A DNA stretch of 36,596 nucleotides from Oscillospiraceae bacterium (GTDB lineage Bacteria > Bacillota > Clostridia > Oscillospirales > Oscillospiraceae), in assembly GCA_017445875.1 (NCBI GenBank), contig JAFSRZ010000004.1:1-36596 (forward strand). Direction: 5' to 3'. The notes beneath the pieces were generated by a model. That model was not told the origin of the DNA, did not search any database, and saw only the letters and a program-made list of their open reading frames with translations. The position numbers were made by a program, and so were the translations under genes. Shown in pieces: positions 33,001 through 36,596 of the stretch (positions are counted from its first letter, which is position 1; every line of letters begins with the position of its first letter).

Positions 33001-33528
33001 CAGCCGGTCAGCGTGGCGGGAATCGTGACCGCCTCCAACACGCGTACGACCAAAAATAACACGCTCATGGCGTATGTCACGCTGGACGACGGAACCGGCG
33101 CTATCGAACTGTTATGCTTCCAGCGGACATTAGAAACCTGCGGGGCGTACCTGCGCGAAAACGAACTGACATTGATTACCGGGAAATTGTCCGTCCGGGA
33201 CGAGAAAGCGCCGCAAATCCTCTGTGATACGGCCTACTCCCTCACGGCTATGCACGACGCGCCGACATCGCAAGCTGTACGGAATCAGGCGCAACCCGCT
33301 GAAAACAGTACGTTGTACCTGAAATTTCCAAGCGCGAATCACCCGAAAGCGCGGCATATGTCGCTTGTGTTCAACATGTTTCCGGGCGCTTCCCCGGTCA
33401 AAATCCGCATGGCCGACACACGCGAAGTCCGTACGGCACGCGTGGGACTTCATCCGGCACTGCTCGACGAGGCGCGGGCGACATTGGGCGCGGAAAATGT
33501 TGTCCTGCGCGAAAATCCGCCCCATTGA
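30031..33528 (+). CDS. dnaE: DNA polymerase III alpha subunit (DnaE)
   Basis: Replicative or lagging-strand C-family polymerase. From GTG 30031 the product is 1165 residues. It has an N-terminal PHP domain (HLHLHTEYSLLDG, ITDHGVMYG), a palm with PVGPGRGSAAGS and the catalytic aspartates of PDIDMDFGD near residue 396, fingers with YRPGPMDSIPRF and the YQEQVIQI and FNKAHAVAYA segments, a helix-hairpin-helix region, and an OB fold at about 990-1040 (VSVAGIVTASNTRTTKNN). GGAGG seven bases upstream fixes the GTG; longer frames upstream overlap two other genes. It has no proofreading exonuclease domain, so it is DnaE and not PolC. Last gene of the hprK unit. Confidence 0.96.
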   Translation: MAFVHLHLHTEYSLLDGFCRISKLPERLKELGQTACAITDHGVMYGVIDFYRACKDAGIKPIIGCEVYVAPRGRTRFDKVREFDAENRHLVLLCENEEGYRNLSYMVSMAWTEGFYFRPRVDMDLLREHHAGLIALSACLAGELPRLLRGGDYEAAKQYALEMQDLFGENHYYMELQNHGIPEQAEVNRDILRIHQETGIPMVCTNDAHYLRPEDAEAHDILLCIQTAKTLDDENRMRYEPRRFYVRSEEEMSALFSTFEGALENTSRIADMCNLEFTFGKYHLPEYQLPPGYDSFSYLKELCDTGYRERYGDNDSHRAQLEYEQNMIDRMGFTDYFLIVSDFVRYARSVKIPVGPGRGSAAGSMVSYCLHITDIDPVKYGLYFERFLNPERVSMPDIDMDFGDTRRGEVVEYVRQKYGQDRVAQIVTFGTMAARAVLRDVARVMRIPYADADQIAKQVPPGIHMTLDDALKLSKPLADMYRDKEEVRRLIDTARSLEGMPRNASTHAAGVVITRRAVYEYVPLAKNEDTVVCQYVMTTLEELGLLKMDFLGLRNLTILDDAVKRVQEHEPGFRLEAIPEDDAPTFDMISSGKTSGVFQIESAGMTGVCVGLKPKSIEDITAVIALYRPGPMDSIPRFIACARDPRQVTYRHPSLEPILSVTYGCIVYQEQVIQIFQRLGGYSLGQADMVRRAISKKKAAQIQREKDAFIHGDPERNISGCVVNGIPEPVAEAIYQEIYDFANYAFNKAHAVAYAVLAYQTAYLKCHYMREYMSALLTSVLDNSDKIAEYVNECKDFGIALLPPDINRSRDVFTVEPDGIRFGLAAIKNVGRGLITAALEERDKQGQFVSLQDFCERMNSAELNRRALENLIHAGAFDCTGANRAQMLAVHDKVLQDVTERQRRNVSGQLDMFSLGSTNATRAAEIPLPDIPERPPMERMFMERETTGLYFSGHPMDACRETVERLQIPSIGSILRDFERDTGPVQFTDGQPVSVAGIVTASNTRTTKNNTLMAYVTLDDGTGAIELLCFQRTLETCGAYLRENELTLITGKLSVRDEKAPQILCDTAYSLTAMHDAPTSQAVRNQAQPAENSTLYLKFPSANHPKARHMSLVFNMFPGASPVKIRMADTREVRTARVGLHPALLDEARATLGAENVVLRENPPH

Positions 33529-33543
33529 GCGCCGCCCCGCCGG

Positions 33544-33590
33544 GACAGGGAAAATGTGACAATTTTACAGAAAATGTCTGGCTTTCCTCC
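33544..33590 (+). repeat. Core-only remnant of the MITE-like element
   Basis: GACAGGGAAAATGTGACAAT and the bases after it, through AAATGTCTGGCTTTCC, match the central core of the four larger copies with a few substitutions. Both arms are absent. It lies 15 bp after the dnaE stop. Confidence 0.55.
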
Positions 33591-33642
33591 GCTTCGCCGC
33601 GCCGGAAGGCGGAAACATGTACACTATGCCTTGTCAGAGTGT

Positions 33643-33670
33643 CCCGCCCGGAATGGGCGGGGCTTTTTTT
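33643..33670 (+). terminator. Rho-independent terminator of the hprK-dnaE unit
   Basis: CCCGCCC-GGAAT-GGGCGGG is a perfect 7-bp GC stem followed by GC and seven T residues. This is the clearest intrinsic terminator in the window. Confidence 0.9.
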
Positions 33671-33694
33671 CATGCGACAAGCAGAAAATTTCAG

Positions 33695-33723
33695 TTTACA
33701 AGCCGGAAATTTTGTGCTATACT
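33695..33723 (+). promoter_or_regulatory. PFOR promoter with extended -10
   Basis: TTTACA (33695-33700), 17-bp spacer, TATACT (33718-33723), with TGC directly before the -10. The leader of about 100 nt contains a 6-bp hairpin CCCGCA/TGCGGG and a C4/G4 stem before the GGGAGG ribosome-binding site. Confidence 0.8.
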
Positions 33724-33828
33724 GTGTCCTGTATGTATCCCGCACGGTCACTATGCGGGAAAACCCCTGTGAGGGGGGAATACAGAGCCCCCGTCAACGC
33801 GGACTCTGATACTTAGGGAGGTACAAAC

Positions 33829-36596
33829 ATGGCAAGAAAATTCAAATCCATGGACGGCAACAACGCCGCCGCGTATGTCAGTTACGCGTTCACGGAAGTG
33901 GCGGGCATTTACCCCATCACGCCGTCCTCGCCTATGGCTGACTTGGTTGACCAGTGGTCCGCCGCCGGTCAGAAGAACATCTTCGGAACTACGGTCAAAG
34001 TTGTCGAAATGCAGTCGGAAGCGGGCGCCGCCGGTACGGTTCACGGCTCCCTCGGCACCGGTGCCATGACTACGACCTACACCGCCTCTCAGGGTCTGCT
34101 CCTCATGATTCCCAACATGTACAAAATCGCGGGTGAGTTGCTGCCCTGTGTGTTCCACGTCTCCGCCCGTACGGTGTCCAGCCACGCCCTCAACATCTTC
34201 GGCGACCACTCCGACGTGATGGCCTGCCGTCAGACCGGCTTCGCCATGCTCTGCGAGAACGACCCGCAGGAAATCATGGACTTAGCCCCCGCCGCGCACC
34301 TCGCCGCCATTGAGGGCAAAGTACCCTTCATCAACTTCTTTGACGGTTTCCGCACGTCCCACGAAATCCAGAAAGTCGCCGTCTGGGACTACGACGACCT
34401 CAAAGACATGTGTGACATGGACGCCGTGGCCGCGTTCCGCAAGCACGCCCTTAACTCTGACCGCCCCGCCATGCGCGGCTCTCACGAGAACGGCGACATT
34501 TTCTTCCAGCACCGCGAGGCCTGCAACCCCTACTATGACGCCCTCCCCGAAATCGTCGAAAAGTACATGGGCAAGATTAATGAAAAGCTCGGTACTGACT
34601 ATCATCTGTTCAACTACTACGGCGCGCCCGACGCCGACCGCGTGATTATCGCTATGGGTTCCATCTGCAATGTCGCGGAGGAAGTCATCGACTACATGAC
34701 CGCCAACGGCGAAAAGGTTGGTCTCGTGAAAGTCCACCTGTACCGCCCGTTCAAGGCCGACGCGCTCCTTGACGCTATCCCCGAAACGTGCAAGATGATT
34801 GCCGTTCTTGACCGTACCAAGGAACCCGGCTCCATCGGCGAACCCCTCTATATGGACGTGCTTTCCGCGCTCGCCCGTGCGAAACGCTTCATTCCCGTTA
34901 TCGCCGGTCGCTACGGTCTCGGCTCCAAGGATACCCCGCCGCAGAGTGTCTTTGCCATCTACGACGAGATGAAGAAAGACAATCCCAAGCAAGAGTTTAC
35001 TATCGGTATCAAGGACGACGTGACCAACCTCAGCCTCGACGAAACCAACTTCACGGACGTTGCCCCGAAAGGTACTGTCTCCTGCAAGTTCTGGGGTCTC
35101 GGCGGTGACGGTACTGTCGGCGCTAATAAGAACTCCATCAAGATTATCGGCGACCATACCGACAAGTACGTGCAAGCCTATTTCCAGTACGACTCCAAGA
35201 AGACCGGCGGCGTCACGGTGTCGCACCTGCGTTTCGGTGACGTGCCTATCAAGTCCAGCTACTATATCAACAAGGCCGACTTTGTGGCCTGCCACGTGCC
35301 GTCCTATATTACCAAGGCGTTCCCGATTGCCCGCGACGTGAAACCCGGCGGTACCCTCCTCATTAACTGCCAGTGGTCGCCGGAGGAACTCGAACACCAT
35401 CTTGACGCCGCCTCCAAGCGCTTCATCGCCAACAACAATATCAACCTCTACACCATCAACGCCATTGACCTTGCCATTGAAATCGGCATGGGCAAGCGTA
35501 CCAATACTATTCTGCAATCCGCCTTCTTCGCGCTTGCGAAAGTTCTCCCCGCCGAGGACGCTATCAAGTACATGAAGGACGCCGCCACGAAATCCTATCT
35601 CAAAAAGGGTCAGGACATCGTGGACATGAACCACAAGGCCATTGACGCCGGTGCCACCGCTTTCAAGAAAATCGACGTTCCCGAAAGCTGGAAGAACGCC
35701 GTCGACGAAAAGGCCGAAGTACAGCGCAAGGGCAAGGCCGAACTCGTCGCGCAGGTCAACGACATTCTCGACCCCGTCGGACGCATGGACGGCGACAGCC
35801 TCCCCGTGTCCGCGTTCAAGAACCACATCGACGGTCAGTTTGAACTCGGCGCGGCCGCTTACGAAAAGCGCGGCGTCGCCGTCACGGTTCCCTCGTGGAA
35901 TCCCGATAACTGCATCCAGTGCAACCAGTGCGCGTACGTCTGCCCCCATGCCACAATCCGCCCGTTCGCGCTCAACGCCGACGAGGCCGCCAAGGCTCCC
36001 GAAGGCGCGAAAATGCTCGACTTCACCGGCAAGCCCGGCATGAAATTCGCTATGACCGTCAGCCCGCTTGACTGTATGGGTTGCGGCGTGTGCGTGGGCG
36101 TCTGCCCCGGCAAGAAGGGCAACAAAGCCCTCAAAATGTCCCCGCAGGCCGACGAACTCCCGCAACAGGCGATGTTCGACTACTGCGTGTCCGAAGTCTC
36201 CGAGAAGAAGGAACTCCAGACCAACAATGTCAAGGGAAGTCAGTTCCGTCAACCTATGCTGGAGTTCTCCGGCTCCTGCGCCGGCTGCGCCGAAACGTCC
36301 TACGCCCGTCTCGTGACACAGCTTTTCGGCGACCGTATGTTTATCTCCAACGCCACCGGCTGTTCCTCCATTTGGGGCGGCCCCGCCGCGACTTCCCCCT
36401 ACTGCACCAACAAAGCCGGTCACGGCCCCGCGTGGTGCAACTCCCTCTTTGAGGACAACGCCGAACACGGTCTCGGCATGTCTTTGGGACACAACGCCAT
36501 CCGCGACAGCCTGAAAGCCAAGACCGAATCCCTGATTGCCCAGCCCCAGACGCGTCCGGCGCTCAAAGAGGCCGCGCAGAAGTGGCTCGACACCTA
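33829..36596 (+). CDS. nifJ: Pyruvate:ferredoxin (flavodoxin) oxidoreductase, 3' end beyond window
   Basis: Homodimeric enzyme that oxidises pyruvate and CoA to acetyl-CoA, CO2 and reduced ferredoxin, the central step of clostridial fermentation. 922 codons are visible of the usual 1170 or so; the frame stays open to the last base. Visible order: N-terminal domain I (MDGNNAAAYVSYAFTEVAGI, PITPSSPMADL, EAGAAGTVHGSLGTGA), domain II with VHLYRPF, the gamma-type domain (FWGLGGDGTVGANKNSIKI), two 4Fe-4S motifs (CIQCNQCAYVCPHA and CMGCGVCVGVCPG), then the start of the TPP domain with SGSCAGCAETSYARL and NATGCSSIWGG. GGGAGG precedes the ATG. Codon use is strongly C-ending, like ackA, as expected for a highly expressed gene. 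Confidence 0.97.
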   Translation, partial: MARKFKSMDGNNAAAYVSYAFTEVAGIYPITPSSPMADLVDQWSAAGQKNIFGTTVKVVEMQSEAGAAGTVHGSLGTGAMTTTYTASQGLLLMIPNMYKIAGELLPCVFHVSARTVSSHALNIFGDHSDVMACRQTGFAMLCENDPQEIMDLAPAAHLAAIEGKVPFINFFDGFRTSHEIQKVAVWDYDDLKDMCDMDAVAAFRKHALNSDRPAMRGSHENGDIFFQHREACNPYYDALPEIVEKYMGKINEKLGTDYHLFNYYGAPDADRVIIAMGSICNVAEEVIDYMTANGEKVGLVKVHLYRPFKADALLDAIPETCKMIAVLDRTKEPGSIGEPLYMDVLSALARAKRFIPVIAGRYGLGSKDTPPQSVFAIYDEMKKDNPKQEFTIGIKDDVTNLSLDETNFTDVAPKGTVSCKFWGLGGDGTVGANKNSIKIIGDHTDKYVQAYFQYDSKKTGGVTVSHLRFGDVPIKSSYYINKADFVACHVPSYITKAFPIARDVKPGGTLLINCQWSPEELEHHLDAASKRFIANNNINLYTINAIDLAIEIGMGKRTNTILQSAFFALAKVLPAEDAIKYMKDAATKSYLKKGQDIVDMNHKAIDAGATAFKKIDVPESWKNAVDEKAEVQRKGKAELVAQVNDILDPVGRMDGDSLPVSAFKNHIDGQFELGAAAYEKRGVAVTVPSWNPDNCIQCNQCAYVCPHATIRPFALNADEAAKAPEGAKMLDFTGKPGMKFAMTVSPLDCMGCGVCVGVCPGKKGNKALKMSPQADELPQQAMFDYCVSEVSEKKELQTNNVKGSQFRQPMLEFSGSCAGCAETSYARLVTQLFGDRMFISNATGCSSIWGGPAATSPYCTNKAGHGPAWCNSLFEDNAEHGLGMSLGHNAIRDSLKAKTESLIAQPQTRPALKEAAQKWLDT

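Noticed and set aside
34282-36492. Open frame of 736 codons on the minus strand opposite the pyruvate:ferredoxin oxidoreductase gene
   Set aside because: It is wholly antisense to a clear PFOR frame that carries both ferredoxin motifs and a good ribosome site. The antisense frame is open because of the strongly C-biased third positions, and its translation is low-complexity G/V/H/A-rich with no recognisable domain.

Overview
The window looks like the chromosome of a fermentative, anaerobic, fairly GC-rich Firmicute, most likely a clostridial/oscillospiral gut or rumen bacterium. The signs are Firmicutes-type gene orders (holB-ricT; hprK-murB-rapZ-yvcK-whiA ahead of dnaE), HPr kinase, RNase J, a GlgC/GlgD pair, strong Shine-Dalgarno sites, acetate kinase and pyruvate:ferredoxin oxidoreductase. 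I found no rRNA, tRNA, CRISPR array or transposase gene. All functions are inferred by reading motifs; no database search was run.

Layout. 1-4330: ackA, then an accessory pocket (NERD nuclease-like gene and a fused toxin-antitoxin gene, each side closed by an identical 28-bp hairpin), then serC. 4381-9525: RNase J, ribosome hibernation factor, a histidine-kinase-like ATPase with no visible phosphoacceptor histidine, and a DEAD-box helicase. 9799-10539: a small XRE regulator and a repeat-bearing gap. 10540-19400: a complete glycogen locus on the minus strand, in transcription order glgB-glgC-glgD and then glgA-glgP, each group with its own promoter. glgB is preceded by a leader of about 510 nt that looks structured. 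20043-23589: a minus-strand unit holB-ricT-HAD phosphatase-class I amidotransferase. 23857-33528: a plus-strand unit hprK-murB-rapZ-yvcK-whiA-(HNH protein)-(Cys-rich C_GCAxxG_C_C protein)-dnaE. 33829-end: the first 922 codons of pyruvate:ferredoxin oxidoreductase, cut by the window edge.

How the genes fit together. PFOR makes acetyl-CoA and AckA finishes acetate/ATP formation. The glg genes make and break down glycogen. HprK, YvcK and RapZ are carbon-status and envelope regulators beside MurB. RNase J, the helicase and HPF serve RNA turnover and ribosome storage.

A recurring element of about 152 bp with imperfect terminal inverted repeats of about 31 bp lies between genes at four places (one cut by the window start), plus a core-only remnant. 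It resembles a MITE. The points most worth a second look are the single-frame toxin-antitoxin fusion with its flanking identical hairpins, the long glgB leader, the MITE-like family, the histidine-less kinase and the two genes inserted between whiA and dnaE.
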